A stretch of DNA of 64,000 bases from Moraxella cuniculi DSM 21768 (GTDB taxonomy: Bacteria > Pseudomonadota > Gammaproteobacteria > Pseudomonadales > Moraxellaceae), in the NCBI RefSeq assembly GCF_900156515.1, contig NZ_FTNU01000008.1, forward strand, positions 1 through 64,000, in the 5' to 3' direction. The notes under the pieces are model-generated. The model saw nothing but the letters and a program-made list of their open reading frames with translations. It had not been told where the DNA came from and searched no databases. Numbering within the stretch: position 1 is the first letter of the stretch; each line of letters opens with the position of its first letter. Positions 1-8,282 of this stretch are shown piece by piece. The position numbers were made by a program, and so were the translations under genes.

Positions 1-293
1 GAAGTGATGCCACTGGCTGTGGGTAGAACAATGGGTTGTAGTGATTTATCGGCGGATTTGTCGGCTAAGATGGTTGTTGGGGTGTTGGCGTGGGCAACTA
101 AGCCTAGGCTAAGAAGAAGTGATAATGAAAGAGTTTTTAAGCCAAAGCCAGTGCCAGCAGCAACACTAAATACTAGCGAACGACTGGTTTTGGTGGTTTG
201 ACTGGATTTGCCTTGTGAGCGGGTTTTTTCAGAAACCACGATAAGCTGACCTAAGTTTTTATTAAAAATAACTCGGTAGCACAGGCGGTTCAT
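1..293 (-). CDS. Two-partner-secretion exoprotein, N-terminal part (hemagglutinin/CdiA-type)
   Basis: The reading frame is open from an ATG at 291-293 to the window edge (97 codons), so only the N-terminus is present. Residues 1-31 form an extended signal peptide region (ESPR): it begins MNRLCYRVIFNKNLGQ, then VVSEKTRSQGKS, as in type V secretion adhesins and CdiA/FHA proteins. A hydrophobic core rich in Leu follows, ending in AHA, a likely signal peptidase site. The next residues (NTPTTI...LQPIVLPTASGIT) resemble the beginning of a TPS domain. A GGAG Shine-Dalgarno lies 6 nt before the start. By family knowledge the product would be exported by a TpsB/FhaC-type pore and act as an adhesin or contact-dependent toxin; which of these cannot be told without the C-terminus. 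The identification of the ESPR is strong. Confidence 0.85.
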   Translation of the reverse strand, partial: MNRLCYRVIFNKNLGQLIVVSEKTRSQGKSSQTTKTSRSLVFSVAAGTGFGLKTLSLSLLLSLGLVAHANTPTTILADKSADKSLQPIVLPTASGIT

Positions 294-352
294 GACAGAC
301 TCCAGTGAATATTTATTTTATGGCAATGTGATAATATCTTAATAATTATGTG

Positions 353-381
353 ATGTTATCATAAATGTTATTAAAATTCAA
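353..381 (-). promoter_or_regulatory. Possible promoter of the TPS exoprotein gene
   Basis: On the minus strand a TTGAAT box (376-381) is separated by 17 nt from TAACAT (353-358), giving a leader of about 55 nt. The boxes are imperfect and the surroundings are very AT-rich, so this is tentative. Confidence 0.3.
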
Positions 382-668
382 AGGCGGCAGGGTAGGGCAG
401 GGGTTATGATGGAGTGGGAGCAAGAAGTTTTATTGGTTCAGGTGTTGATTTGATGATTAGATATGGCGGATTTATTAAGTTAAAAATATATTCATTAATA
501 ATAAAATTTTATTAAATAATAAAAATACAATGATGATGAATACTTTACGGGTTTAAACAGATAATCCGATTAAGCATGATGGTGTGATATTGTCTTGCTA
601 TAATGATAAATTATACTTTATAAACCAATAAGTTAATTTTTATATCGTTCAATCAGTCTTTTAACAAA

Positions 669-697
669 CCACCACATAGGACTTGACTGTGTGGTGG
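669..697 (-). terminator. Rho-independent terminator after fdx
   Basis: CCACCACA (669-676) pairs with TGTGGTGG (690-697) around a 13-nt loop. On the minus strand the stem is followed by TTTGTTAAAA, a short weak U-tract. It lies 13 nt past the fdx stop. Confidence 0.6.
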
Positions 698-709
698 CTA
701 GATGTGCGG

Positions 710-1048
710 TCAATGACCTTCTTTGGCGTGATTTAGGGTGTATTTGGGGATTTCGATCAATAAATCTTCTGTGCCGATAACGCATTGGCAGGATAGGCGA
801 GAGTCTGGTTCAAGCCCCCAAGCACGGTCAAGCAAATCGCCCTCAATGTCGTCCATTTCGTCAAGACTGTCAAAGCCTTGACGGACAATGACATGACAAG
901 TTGTACAAGCTTTTGACATATCGCAAGCGTGTTCAATTTTGATGCCATTATTTAGCATGGCTTCACATAGATTATCGCCTGAATTAACTTCAATGGTTGC
1001 ACCTTCTGGGCAGATTTCATGATGAGGTAAAATAGTTACAGTGGTCAT
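710..1048 (-). CDS. fdx: ISC-system [2Fe-2S] ferredoxin
   Basis: A 112-residue adrenodoxin-type ferredoxin that donates electrons during Fe-S cluster assembly in the cytoplasm. Cys42, Cys48 and Cys51 (C-X5-C-X2-C) plus Cys87 are the expected cluster ligands; the length matches E. coli Fdx (111). It is the last gene of the isc operon, 27 nt after hscA, and is followed by a terminator. Nothing is unusual. Assignment is near certain from both the motif and the operon context. Confidence 0.97.
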   Translation of the reverse strand: MTTVTILPHHEICPEGATIEVNSGDNLCEAMLNNGIKIEHACDMSKACTTCHVIVRQGFDSLDEMDDIEGDLLDRAWGLEPDSRLSCQCVIGTEDLLIEIPKYTLNHAKEGH

Positions 1049-1075
1049 AATAATCTCTTTTAAATGGCTATGGAA

Positions 1076-2935
1076 TTACCAATCGCTTGTGTGTGTGCCT
1101 GCAAGGGCATTTTTGACATTGCTGTCCATAATAACGCTGGCAAAATGATCGCTGTGTGGCTTGAGTGCAGTTATTTGCTTGTCAATTTGAGCCTTGTCAT
1201 CGGTAGTGATGGCGTGTTTGACGGCTTGTATATGCGTCAGTAGGGTTTGGTGCTGCTCATCAGTTAGCAACTCGGCAAACTCTTCAAGTGCTGAAGTTAG
1301 GGCGATAATTTCTCGCTCTGCTTCAACTTTGGTTTCTATTAACATTCGAGCAGCCTTGTCAGCTTGGGCGTGGATAAAGCCAGCCTGTAGCAACTGTTCT
1401 TGCTGTTCTTCTGACAGACCATAGCTTGGGCTGACTTGGATTTGGCTCACGACATCAGTGGTGGTCTCTCGTGCCGAAACCGTCAGCTGACCATTGGCAT
1501 CAATGGCATAGCTAATCTCGATGCGTGCAAAACCTGCTTTCATTGGCGGTATGCCATGCAGCTCAAAGCGTGCCAGACTGCGACAATCCGCAACTGTATC
1601 TCGCTCGCCTTGCACGACATGAACCACCATGCCTGTCTGACCATCTTGATGGGTGGTGAAAGTTTGTCGGCGTGTTACAGGAATGGGGGTGTTGCGAGGA
1701 ATAATCACTTCCACCAAACCGCCCATTGTCTCAACGCCGAGCGATAGCGGTGTTACATCAAGTAGCAGCAAGGCATTATTGGACTGATTAACCAGTTGGT
1801 CAGCGGCAATGCTGGCACCGATTGCGACCACTTCGTCAGGATTGATATTGCAAAGCGGTACACGCTCAAAATGCTGCTCGACCGCTCTTCGGATAACGGG
1901 CATTCGAGTTGAGCCACCGACCAGAATAATATCGGCAAGAGCTGCTTTGTCAAGTTTGGCATCAAGCAGAACTTGCTCACAGGCTTGCAGCGTACGGCGA
2001 ATGACAGGCTCAATGATACTGCTTAGTGTCTGATTGTCCAGCGTGGTTTGTAATTTGGTGCCAGCAATGTCAATATCAATCTCAACAGCATCATGATGGC
2101 TAAGCTGCTGCTTGTAGTTTTTGCTGACTTTTGCCAAATGGGCTTTTTCGTCATTGCTAATCTCGCTGGGATTTTTATTGGCAGCTTTGATAAGCCAATT
2201 GGCAATCAAGCGATCAATATCATCACCACCCAAAGCAGAATTACCACCTGTTGCCAAAACCTCAAAAACGCCATCGGATAAATTCAGCAGCGAAACATCA
2301 AAAGTACCACCGCCCAAGTCATAAACCAAATAATTACCGTTGTTGGTATTTTTGTCCAGTCCGTAGGCGATGGCAGCGGCGGTTGGTTCATTAAGTAGCC
2401 TTAGTACGGTCAGACCTGCGGCAGTGGCAGCATCTTTGGTGGCCTGTCGCTGTGCATCATCAAAGTAGGCAGGCACGGTAATCACCGCTCCTTGAATGCT
2501 GTTTGCTGGCAGGGCGGCTTCGGCGTGGTTTTTTAGGTATTTTAGGATATGAGCCGAAGTTTCTACGGGGGATTTTTCACCTTGTGCGGTAACAAATGCA
2601 GGCATGGTATTATGATTGCCTGCCAGTTGATAGGGGTGTGAAAATTTAATGTCTGATTTGGCACGACCCATAAAGCGTTTGGCAGAGATGATGGTGTTTT
2701 GGCTGTCGTTGGCGTGTGCCAATGCTGCATTACCAATCAGCGGCGTGTTGCTATTTTTGCCATAATACACCACCGAAGGCAATAGAGGTGAGTTGTCAAA
2801 GGGCAGGACATCGGCACGCCCCGAACGCACAACTGCAACCAGTGAGTGTGTTGTACCTAAATCGATGCCCAATGCGTAGCGGTGCTGATGTGGGTTTTTG
2901 CTTTGATTGGGTTCGCTGATTTGTAATAAAGACAT
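1076..2935 (-). CDS. hscA: Fe-S assembly Hsp70 chaperone HscA
   Basis: A 619-residue Hsp70-family ATPase that works with HscB to release clusters from the scaffold IscU. The nucleotide-binding domain shows GIDLGTTHS near residue 23 and VYDLGGGTFDVS near residue 200, with the ILVGGSTRMP motif further on; the substrate-binding half follows (LLLDVTPLSLG). The size fits HscA (616 in E. coli). It lies between hscB (36 nt upstream) and fdx, the usual ISC order, which separates it from DnaK. Confidence 0.97.
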   Translation of the reverse strand: MSLLQISEPNQSKNPHQHRYALGIDLGTTHSLVAVVRSGRADVLPFDNSPLLPSVVYYGKNSNTPLIGNAALAHANDSQNTIISAKRFMGRAKSDIKFSHPYQLAGNHNTMPAFVTAQGEKSPVETSAHILKYLKNHAEAALPANSIQGAVITVPAYFDDAQRQATKDAATAAGLTVLRLLNEPTAAAIAYGLDKNTNNGNYLVYDLGGGTFDVSLLNLSDGVFEVLATGGNSALGGDDIDRLIANWLIKAANKNPSEISNDEKAHLAKVSKNYKQQLSHHDAVEIDIDIAGTKLQTTLDNQTLSSIIEPVIRRTLQACEQVLLDAKLDKAALADIILVGGSTRMPVIRRAVEQHFERVPLCNINPDEVVAIGASIAADQLVNQSNNALLLLDVTPLSLGVETMGGLVEVIIPRNTPIPVTRRQTFTTHQDGQTGMVVHVVQGERDTVADCRSLARFELHGIPPMKAGFARIEISYAIDANGQLTVSARETTTDVVSQIQVSPSYGLSEEQQEQLLQAGFIHAQADKAARMLIETKVEAEREIIALTSALEEFAELLTDEQHQTLLTHIQAVKHAITTDDKAQIDKQITALKPHSDHFASVIMDSNVKNALAGTHTSDW

Positions 2936-2971
2936 GATGGTTTCTTAATGCTAAGTTAATTTTGGATAAAT

Positions 2972-3496
2972 TCAGACATACAGTTCATCGTCAGTATTGT
3001 CTTTGGCTAGGTTTTCGCTTGTTTTGTTGGCAATATCATCAAGCAGTCTGGCGGTAAATTGCAGTTTTTTGCTGGCATCAATTGCTTGCGACCAATTCTG
3101 ATTACCATAAGCCTCAATAAAGCGTTGTGCCTGTGCCTGATTGATTAAACCAACCTGCTGTGCAATTTGGGCAAGTTCACCGTTATCAGAGGTATCGTCA
3201 AGCTCAATACGCAGCTGCATCATGCTGTCCAAAAACTCCCAATCGGCAATGGATTCTGATGCATCAACAACCACGCCTGATAGTTGCAATAAATAATCAG
3301 CACGACTGTCATCAGCCAGCAAAGTTTGATAAGCATGGTTGATAAGAGATGCCTGTTGATTGCTGCCGTGATTGGCAGTATTGCGGTCTGGGTGGTGCTG
3401 TTTTTGTAAAGCTAAATGTGCTTGCTTGAGGGCTTGTTTGTCAATATTAAAATCAACAGGCAGACCAAATAAAGCAAAAAAATGAGCATCAGACAT
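2972..3496 (-). CDS. hscB: Fe-S assembly J-domain co-chaperone HscB
   Basis: A 174-residue type III J-protein that delivers IscU to HscA and stimulates its ATPase. The J domain is at the N-terminus with the diagnostic HPD in QKQHHPDRN (about residues 36-38), and a C-terminal three-helix domain binds IscU in the family. Length matches E. coli HscB (171). It sits between iscA (71 nt upstream) and hscA. No anomaly. Confidence 0.96.
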   Translation of the reverse strand: MSDAHFFALFGLPVDFNIDKQALKQAHLALQKQHHPDRNTANHGSNQQASLINHAYQTLLADDSRADYLLQLSGVVVDASESIADWEFLDSMMQLRIELDDTSDNGELAQIAQQVGLINQAQAQRFIEAYGNQNWSQAIDASKKLQFTARLLDDIANKTSENLAKDNTDDELYV

Positions 3497-3567
3497 AATA
3501 AGTTCCGATAATTAACGCAAAATCATCATCAAATAAGCCTTGTCAAGACAATGCTTATCGATAATCC

Positions 3568-3888
3568 TTAGACGGTGAACGATTCGCCACAGCCACATTC
3601 ACCCGTTTTATTTGGGTTGCTGAATTTAAAGCCAGAATTTAGCCCTTCGGTAACATAGTCCATCTGTAGACCATTTAGGTATACCAAACTTTTGGGATCG
3701 ACAAATACCGAGACGCCTTCGCTGACAAAACGCTCATCACTGCTGTCAGGTTTATCAACAAATTCAAGCACATAGGCAAGCCCAGAACAGCCTGCTGTAC
3801 GCACACCAACACGGATGCCCTCGCCACTACCACGATTTTGCAAAAACTCTTTAACATGTTGAGCGGCACGACTGGTTAGACTGATCAT
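3568..3888 (-). CDS. iscA: A-type Fe-S carrier IscA
   Basis: A HesB/IscA-family carrier that takes clusters from IscU to target proteins. The three conserved cysteines are present: one in AGCSGLAY and two in the C-terminal CGCGES. Two ATGs stand side by side. The first (3889-3891) is only 2 nt from the AAGGAG ribosome site, the second (3886-3888) is 5 nt away, so the second is preferred, giving 106 residues beginning MISLTS. It is 48 nt after iscU. Confidence 0.96.
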   Translation of the reverse strand: MISLTSRAAQHVKEFLQNRGSGEGIRVGVRTAGCSGLAYVLEFVDKPDSSDERFVSEGVSVFVDPKSLVYLNGLQMDYVTEGLNSGFKFSNPNKTGECGCGESFTV

Positions 3889-3939
3889 CATTGCTCCTTA
3901 GATTGACAAAATGGCAAATCGCCACCAAAGCCCAAGCGA

Positions 3940-4323
3940 TTAGGCTTGAGCTTTGGTTTGGTAATCGGCGATGGCTGCCTTGATGGCATCTTCGGCAAGT
4001 ACCGAGCAATGCACTTTTACAGGGGGTAGGGCAAGCTCTTCGGCGATGTCTTTGTTTTTGATGGCGGCGGCTTGGTCGAGTGTTTTGCCTTTTAGCCATT
4101 CTGTTACCAGTGAGCTTGAGGCAATTGCCGAGCCACAACCATAGGTTTTAAACTTTGCATCTTCGATGATGCCATCGTCGCCAACCTGAATTTGTAGTCG
4201 CATAACATCACCACAGGCAGGGGCTCCTACCATACCTGTGCCGACATTTTTGGCGTTTTTGTCAAGATTGCCTACATTGCGAGGATTTTCATAATGGTCA
4301 ATAACTTTGTCTGAATATGCCAT
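3940..4323 (-). CDS. iscU: Fe-S cluster scaffold IscU
   Basis: A 127-residue scaffold on which IscS-derived sulfur and iron are joined. Three conserved cysteines are visible (GAPACGDVM, TYGCGSA, VHCSVLAED), and the HscA-binding LPPVK motif stands just before the last one. Length equals the family norm (128 in E. coli). The start has an AGAGAG ribosome site. It is preceded by an unusually long 336-nt gap after iscS, so it may have its own promoter or RNA processing site. Confidence 0.97.
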   Translation of the reverse strand: MAYSDKVIDHYENPRNVGNLDKNAKNVGTGMVGAPACGDVMRLQIQVGDDGIIEDAKFKTYGCGSAIASSSLVTEWLKGKTLDQAAAIKNKDIAEELALPPVKVHCSVLAEDAIKAAIADYQTKAQA

Positions 4324-4659
4324 GATTACTCTCTTTTGTTTGTGATTATTGTCAAAAGTTTTAGTGAAAATATGTTGAAATAATCAGCTTTAATAACAAT
4401 TTTCTTAATTTTTTCTTACAACAGCGTTTGCCAATCGCCTTGCTTGTGTTGTACAAAAGAACCGCTGTTCATTTGTAGCTTTGCTGCGGACAATTCACCA
4501 AATTCGCATTTATGATGGGCTGATAAATTGTCCGTTTAAGCAGGATTTTGGTTCAAATTTCACTGCATTTTGCCAAACTGGCAGTCTTATGACTTGTTGT
4601 TTTACCCAAGCCATGCGGTCAATCAACTGCCGAGCGATTAATTTGCAAAAGGCGGTGGA
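4324..4659 (-). other. Long iscS-iscU spacer with inverted repeat and possible internal promoter
   Basis: This gap holds no convincing gene. A 9-bp perfect inverted repeat, CGGACAATT (4487-4495) and AATTGTCCG (4526-4534), encloses a 30-nt loop and could fold in the operon mRNA. Nearer iscU, TTGTAA (4416-4421) and TGTTAT (4393-4398) on the minus strand, 17 nt apart, form a possible promoter for iscU-iscA-hscBA-fdx. A 34-codon frame (minus strand, in the iscS frame after its stop) exists but has no ribosome site and no recognisable homology. Confidence 0.45.
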
Positions 4660-5883
4660 TTAATGCTCCTGCCATTCAACTTTGCTAAAATCCACGCCTT
4701 CTTTGAACATATCCCACAATGGCGAAAGTTCACGCAGTTTATCAACGGCTTCATGGATTTGTGCCAAGACGCGGTCAATGTCTTCTTCGGTGGTGTATCG
4801 ACCGAAACTAAAGCGAATTGATGAGTGTGCCAATTCATCAGGACGACCGATGGCACGCAATACATAAGACGGCTCAAGGGTGGCTGAGGTACACGCTGAG
4901 CCTGATGACACCGCCAAGTCTTTTAGGCTCATCATTAGGCTTTCACCCTCAACGAAGTTGAAGCTGACATTGAGAATGTTTGGCACACCTTGGGTAAGGC
5001 TACCGTTTAGATAAACCTCTTCAATGTCTTGCAAGCCTTGCCATAGTTTATCGCGTAGGGCTGTGATGTGTGCATGATCTTCATCAAAGCGTTTGGCAGA
5101 CAGTTCAAATGCCTCGCCCATGCCGACAATTTGGTGCGTTGGCAATGTGCCAGAACGCATACCTCGCTCATGACCACCACCGTGCTGCTCTGCTTTGATA
5201 CGGACACGAGGTTTGCGGCTGACATACAATGCACCAATGCCTTTGGGGCCGTAGATTTTATGACCGCTAAAGCTCATCAGGTCTATTTTTAGCTCTGCCA
5301 AGTTTAGCTTGATTTTGCCGACGCTTTGAGCTCCATCAACATGAAAAATAATTCCTTTTTCACGGGTGATTTCGCCAATGGCGGCAATGTCGGTAATTGT
5401 GCCAAGCTCATTATTGACTGCCATCAGACTTACCAAGATGGTATCAGGGCGAATGGCATCGGCAACTTGGCTTGGGTGAATCAGCCCAGTGCCTTGCTCA
5501 GGCTCAAGATAGGTAATCTCAAAGCCTTCGGTCTCTAATTGACGGCAAGTGTCCAAGATGGCTTTGTGCTCAATTTGGCTGGTGATGATGTGCTTGCCAC
5601 GGCTTTCATAAAAATGTGCCACGCCTTTTAGGGCAAGGTTGTCCGATTCGGTTGCACCGCTGGTAAAGACAATCTCGCGTGGGTCAGCACCGATGGTTTC
5701 GGCGATTTGCAAGCGGGCATTTTCGACCGCCTCTTCGGCTTGCCAACCAAAGCCGTGCGAGCGAGAGGCTGGATTGCCAAAGATGCCATCAAAGGTCAGG
5801 TATTTTGCCATCTTGTCAGCAACCTCATGGGCAACAGGCGTGGTGGCGGCATAATCTAAATAAATCAAAGAATTCTGGCTCAT
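4660..5883 (-). CDS. iscS: Cysteine desulfurase IscS
   Basis: A PLP-dependent enzyme that removes sulfur from L-cysteine and passes the persulfide to IscU, TusA, TtcA and others. The 407-residue product starts [18 protein letters not shown]; the PLP lysine is in [12 protein letters not shown] and the catalytic loop cysteine in SSGSACTSA. The ATG at 5881-5883 overlaps the iscR TGA (ATGA), which indicates translational coupling, and gives a length close to E. coli IscS (404). A longer upstream frame exists but lies inside iscR. Confidence 0.97.
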   Translation of the reverse strand: MSQNSLIYLDYAATTPVAHEVADKMAKYLTFDGIFGNPASRSHGFGWQAEEAVENARLQIAETIGADPREIVFTSGATESDNLALKGVAHFYESRGKHIITSQIEHKAILDTCRQLETEGFEITYLEPEQGTGLIHPSQVADAIRPDTILVSLMAVNNELGTITDIAAIGEITREKGIIFHVDGAQSVGKIKLNLAELKIDLMSFSGHKIYGPKGIGALYVSRKPRVRIKAEQHGGGHERGMRSGTLPTHQIVGMGEAFELSAKRFDEDHAHITALRDKLWQGLQDIEEVYLNGSLTQGVPNILNVSFNFVEGESLMMSLKDLAVSSGSACTSATLEPSYVLRAIGRPDELAHSSIRFSFGRYTTEEDIDRVLAQIHEAVDKLRELSPLWDMFKEGVDFSKVEWQEH

Positions 5884-6386
5884 GCTGGATTTCCAATCAA
5901 ATTGACAGTTGTGATTTGTGAATTGTCTTTTTTGTTGCCACACAGTCGATGCTCTTGGCGGTCGGCGATGGCTTGGGTATTTTTGGTTTCTAAAAGCTGT
6001 GCTAAAGTAACATTTTTTAGATAATTTTCGATATGTATGGATAAGTCATGCCATAGGTCATGTGTCAGGCACATAGAGCCATCTTGGCAGTCGCCTTTGC
6101 CGCCACATTGGGTGGCATTGATGCTTTCATCAACGGCGATAATAATGCTCATCACATCAATTTCGTTTAGGGGTTTGGCAAGGTGATAGCCACCTGCCGC
6201 CCCGCGCGTGCTATTGACCAAGCCTTTTTTGCGAAGTTTGGAAAATAGTTGCTCAAGATAAGATATGGAGATGGATTGGCGTTTTGCAATGTCGGATAAG
6301 GACACAGCACCTTTATGGCGATTCTCTTGGACAGCCAAATCCAAAAGGGCAGTGACGGCATACCGTCCACGAGTTGTCAAACGCAT
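5880..6386 (-). CDS. iscR: Fe-S responsive transcription regulator IscR
   Basis: An Rrf2-family winged-helix repressor, 168 residues. The N-terminal helix-turn-helix region begins [18 protein letters not shown]. The cluster-binding cysteines lie in [13 protein letters not shown] (C-X5-C-X5-C), as in E. coli IscR (Cys92/98/104). In the family the [2Fe-2S] form represses the isc operon when cluster supply is adequate. It is the first gene of the operon and its stop overlaps iscS. Confidence 0.97.
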   Translation of the reverse strand: MRLTTRGRYAVTALLDLAVQENRHKGAVSLSDIAKRQSISISYLEQLFSKLRKKGLVNSTRGAAGGYHLAKPLNEIDVMSIIIAVDESINATQCGGKGDCQDGSMCLTHDLWHDLSIHIENYLKNVTLAQLLETKNTQAIADRQEHRLCGNKKDNSQITTVNLIGNPA

Positions 6387-6462
6387 TATAATAATTCCAA
6401 AAAAAATTGCCTAATTCCACTTTGGCACAGTGGCCTGTGAAGTTGGGTGGTTAATGTTGCCT

Positions 6463-6491
6463 ATTATAATAATTCCTAGTAAACAGGTCAA
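6463..6491 (-). promoter_or_regulatory. Promoter of the isc operon
   Basis: On the minus strand TTGACC (6486-6491) is followed after 17 nt by a perfect TATAAT (6463-6468). The gap between the boxes is where IscR type-1 sites lie in related operons. The 14-mer ATTATAATAATTCC covering the -10 box is repeated exactly at 6385-6398, overlapping the iscR start codon. Confidence 0.75.
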
Positions 6492-6584
6492 GATTAAATC
6501 AATAAAAAATCCATCAAATTTTTCAATTTCATGGATTGATTTTATCAATTAATGGTTATTTGCCCAGTCGATGGTTGTTTGTTG

Positions 6585-7286
6585 CTAGATAAAAAAGTGC
6601 AAAACCGTGCTGACAATGGCGGCAAAGGCAGCGACAATCATGGCAACAAAAGTCGATTTTTGTTTGCTGGCAAGCTCGGCCAGTTGAATGGATAGGCGTT
6701 TGTTTTCTGTAGATAATGTGTCAATGCGTTCGGCTTGCTCGGCAATTTTTTGTTGATAATCGCTGTTTTGTTTGGCTTGGCTTTCGGCGGTTGGTTTTGG
6801 TTTTTGATTGCCTGTAAATTTGGTGATGAGATTTTGGATAGCACCACCAACGCCAACACGCAACAAAAATGCCTTGAAATTCTCAACCATCACAGCTTCA
6901 CCACGGATTTGTAGCGACTCAATGTGGCTTGGGCTGTGGTTAATAAGTGCATTAACAAGCTGAAAGCTATAAGCATTTACCGTGATCTCGGCATTGACAT
7001 TGGCTGGCAGCTGACTGTCCAGCAAAACACCACGATAGCCAAAAGTGGCATAGATGGTGGTGTGGGGTAGGTAGGAGCGAATGCAGACCACCGTGCCTGC
7101 CTTGGCAAGTGGATAGGCAAGCTGGCGTAACTTCGGATCAAGTCGCAACATCAGAGCAATCGCAGATTCAATAAAAATCAGCACAACGCCAATCAGACTG
7201 CGAGAAACGATGCCACCTGCTGGTTGCTGTTCGCTGTCATTTTGTGGCGTTTGGGTTTGTAGTGCGTTTGGGGTATTTGTTGTCAT
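6585..7286 (-). CDS. Uncharacterised SCP2-like membrane-anchored protein with coiled coil
   Basis: A 233-residue protein I cannot assign firmly. It has a polar N-terminus, a hydrophobic segment at about 30-46, a middle part (about 50-160) whose layout (...FGYRGVLL, then SLQIRGEAVMVENFKAFL) resembles SCP2 lipid-binding domains such as that of UbiJ, a charged Gln/Glu/Lys-rich coiled coil at about 175-212, and a C-terminal membrane segment (about 213-233). The start has an AGGAAC ribosome site. A role in ubiquinone or lipid handling is inference only. It stands alone between the isc promoter and hupB. Confidence 0.75.
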   Translation of the reverse strand: MTTNTPNALQTQTPQNDSEQQPAGGIVSRSLIGVVLIFIESAIALMLRLDPKLRQLAYPLAKAGTVVCIRSYLPHTTIYATFGYRGVLLDSQLPANVNAEITVNAYSFQLVNALINHSPSHIESLQIRGEAVMVENFKAFLLRVGVGGAIQNLITKFTGNQKPKPTAESQAKQNSDYQQKIAEQAERIDTLSTENKRLSIQLAELASKQKSTFVAMIVAAFAAIVSTVLHFFI

Positions 7287-7829
7287 TGATTGTTCCTGAT
7301 ATATTTTTGGTTATAAGCAAGTAAGGCTGCTTGTCGTTTGGCGAATTATTTGCTTGTAGAATTTATCATAATATTGTTGATTTATCCAGTCACCAAGCTG
7401 CACTTGGTAGAGTTGATGATAAAATTGGCTGATTTCATAAAATTTGCCAAACTTTGCCAGCTGATTATTTATTTTGATTATCTTACCGCATCTTGATTGA
7501 GAAAAATAGCAACTTTTTGCAATTTTTTGCATAAAAATTGGAGAATTGTTGGTTGTTTTTGTTACCATATCCATCACAGTGGTTGCTAATTTGTCAAAAT
7601 TATCATGTCAGCACGCTGATAATGACTGGTTTGTGCTGCTGATTTTTGTTGGAAAATGGCTTAATTTCTGCAAATTTTCACAAAAAATGCAATTTTTTGT
7701 GATTTTCTGCAAATTTTTGTACTTTGGCACTTGTAAAACTTTAGCAATACTTTTAAAATGCGTGTTTAAATACGCTTGGGAAACTTAAGCAATATTTTAA
7801 TTGTTAAATCCATTACATGAGGATAGGTT
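7287..7829. other. AT-rich spacer upstream of hupB
   Basis: These 543 bases contain the hupB promoter and many short runs related to TGCAATTTTTTG in both orientations (for example near 7515-7532 and 7687-7700). An 88-codon minus-strand frame (7311-7577) is present but has low complexity and no recognisable family, so it is not called as a gene. Confidence 0.6.
7731..7759 (+). promoter_or_regulatory. Probable hupB promoter
   Basis: TTGTAA (7731-7736), 17-nt spacer, TAAAAT (7754-7759). A 16-bp imperfect palindrome GCGTGTTTAAATACGC (7760-7775) directly follows the -10 box and could be an operator at the start of transcription. Confidence 0.45.
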
Positions 7830-8102
7830 ATGAATAAGTCAGAATTGGTTGATAATATTGCAAGCCTTGCAGGTCTAACCAAAGATCAAGCCACCAAAGC
7901 ATTGAATGCTTTCACTGAAAGTGTACAAGATGCACTGCAACGCGGTGATTCTGTTACTTTGGTTGGTTTTGGTACTTTTAGCGTTAAGGAGCGTCAAGCA
8001 CGCACTGGTCGTAACCCAAAAACGCTTGAAACCATCGAAATCCCTGCAAGCAAAGTACCAAGCTTCAAAGCAGGCAAAGGTCTAAAAGACGCTGTAAACT
8101 AA
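7830..8102 (+). CDS. hupB: DNA-binding protein HU (beta type)
   Basis: A 90-residue HU-family nucleoid protein that bends DNA non-specifically. It begins [11 protein letters not shown]; the beta-arm carries RTGRNPKT, with the RNP tip that intercalates in the minor groove, and LVGFGTFSV is the conserved core. Length is exactly the family norm. A GAGGATAG ribosome site precedes it and a strong terminator follows, so it is monocistronic. IHF is less likely because the sequence is HU-like throughout. Confidence 0.95.
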   Translation: MNKSELVDNIASLAGLTKDQATKALNAFTESVQDALQRGDSVTLVGFGTFSVKERQARTGRNPKTLETIEIPASKVPSFKAGKGLKDAVN

Positions 8103-8129
8103 TACCAGCAATCAAGCTGTAATATATCT

Positions 8130-8155
8130 AAAAAGCTACCCTTTGGTGGCTTTTT
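8130..8155 (+). terminator. Terminator after hupB
   Basis: AAAAAGCTACC pairs with GGTGGCTTTTT (one G-U pair) around a short loop, followed by ATTTT. Confidence 0.85.
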
Positions 8156-8208
8156 ATTTTGCCAAGATGATGATGGCTGGATATTTTTGCAAAGTTACAA
8201 AAAGTATT

Positions 8209-8237
8209 TTGAGAAATGACAAAAATTAGCGTATTAT
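8209..8237 (+). promoter_or_regulatory. Probable ppiD promoter
   Basis: TTGAGA (8209-8214), 17-nt spacer, TATTAT (8232-8237), about 45 nt before the start codon. Confidence 0.5.
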
Positions 8238-8282
8238 AGTAAGGTTTATATTGACTACTTGACAAGAGCAAAGTGTAATCCT

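Larger units (their letters stand above)
294..709. other. AT-rich spacer between fdx and the TPS gene, with a G-run cluster
   Basis: No convincing gene is seen in these 416 bases. The spacer holds the fdx terminator, the putative TPS promoter, and on the + strand a cluster of G-runs at 390-418 (GGG-TA-GGG-CA-GGGG, then 12 nt, then GGG) that fits a loose G-quadruplex pattern. Between 420 and 650 it is strongly AT-rich. Confidence 0.6.

Noticed and set aside
4481-4663. 60-codon + strand frame between iscS and iscU
   Set aside because: Antisense to the isc transcript, no ribosome site, composition not protein-like.
7311-7577. 88-codon minus-strand frame upstream of the SCP2-like gene
   Set aside because: Asn/Gln/Tyr/Lys-rich translation of AT-rich DNA with no recognisable family; left as spacer.
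7546-7788. 80-codon + strand frame upstream of hupB
   Set aside because: Overlaps the hupB promoter, Phe/Cys-rich translation of repeated TTTTTGCA runs; not gene-like.
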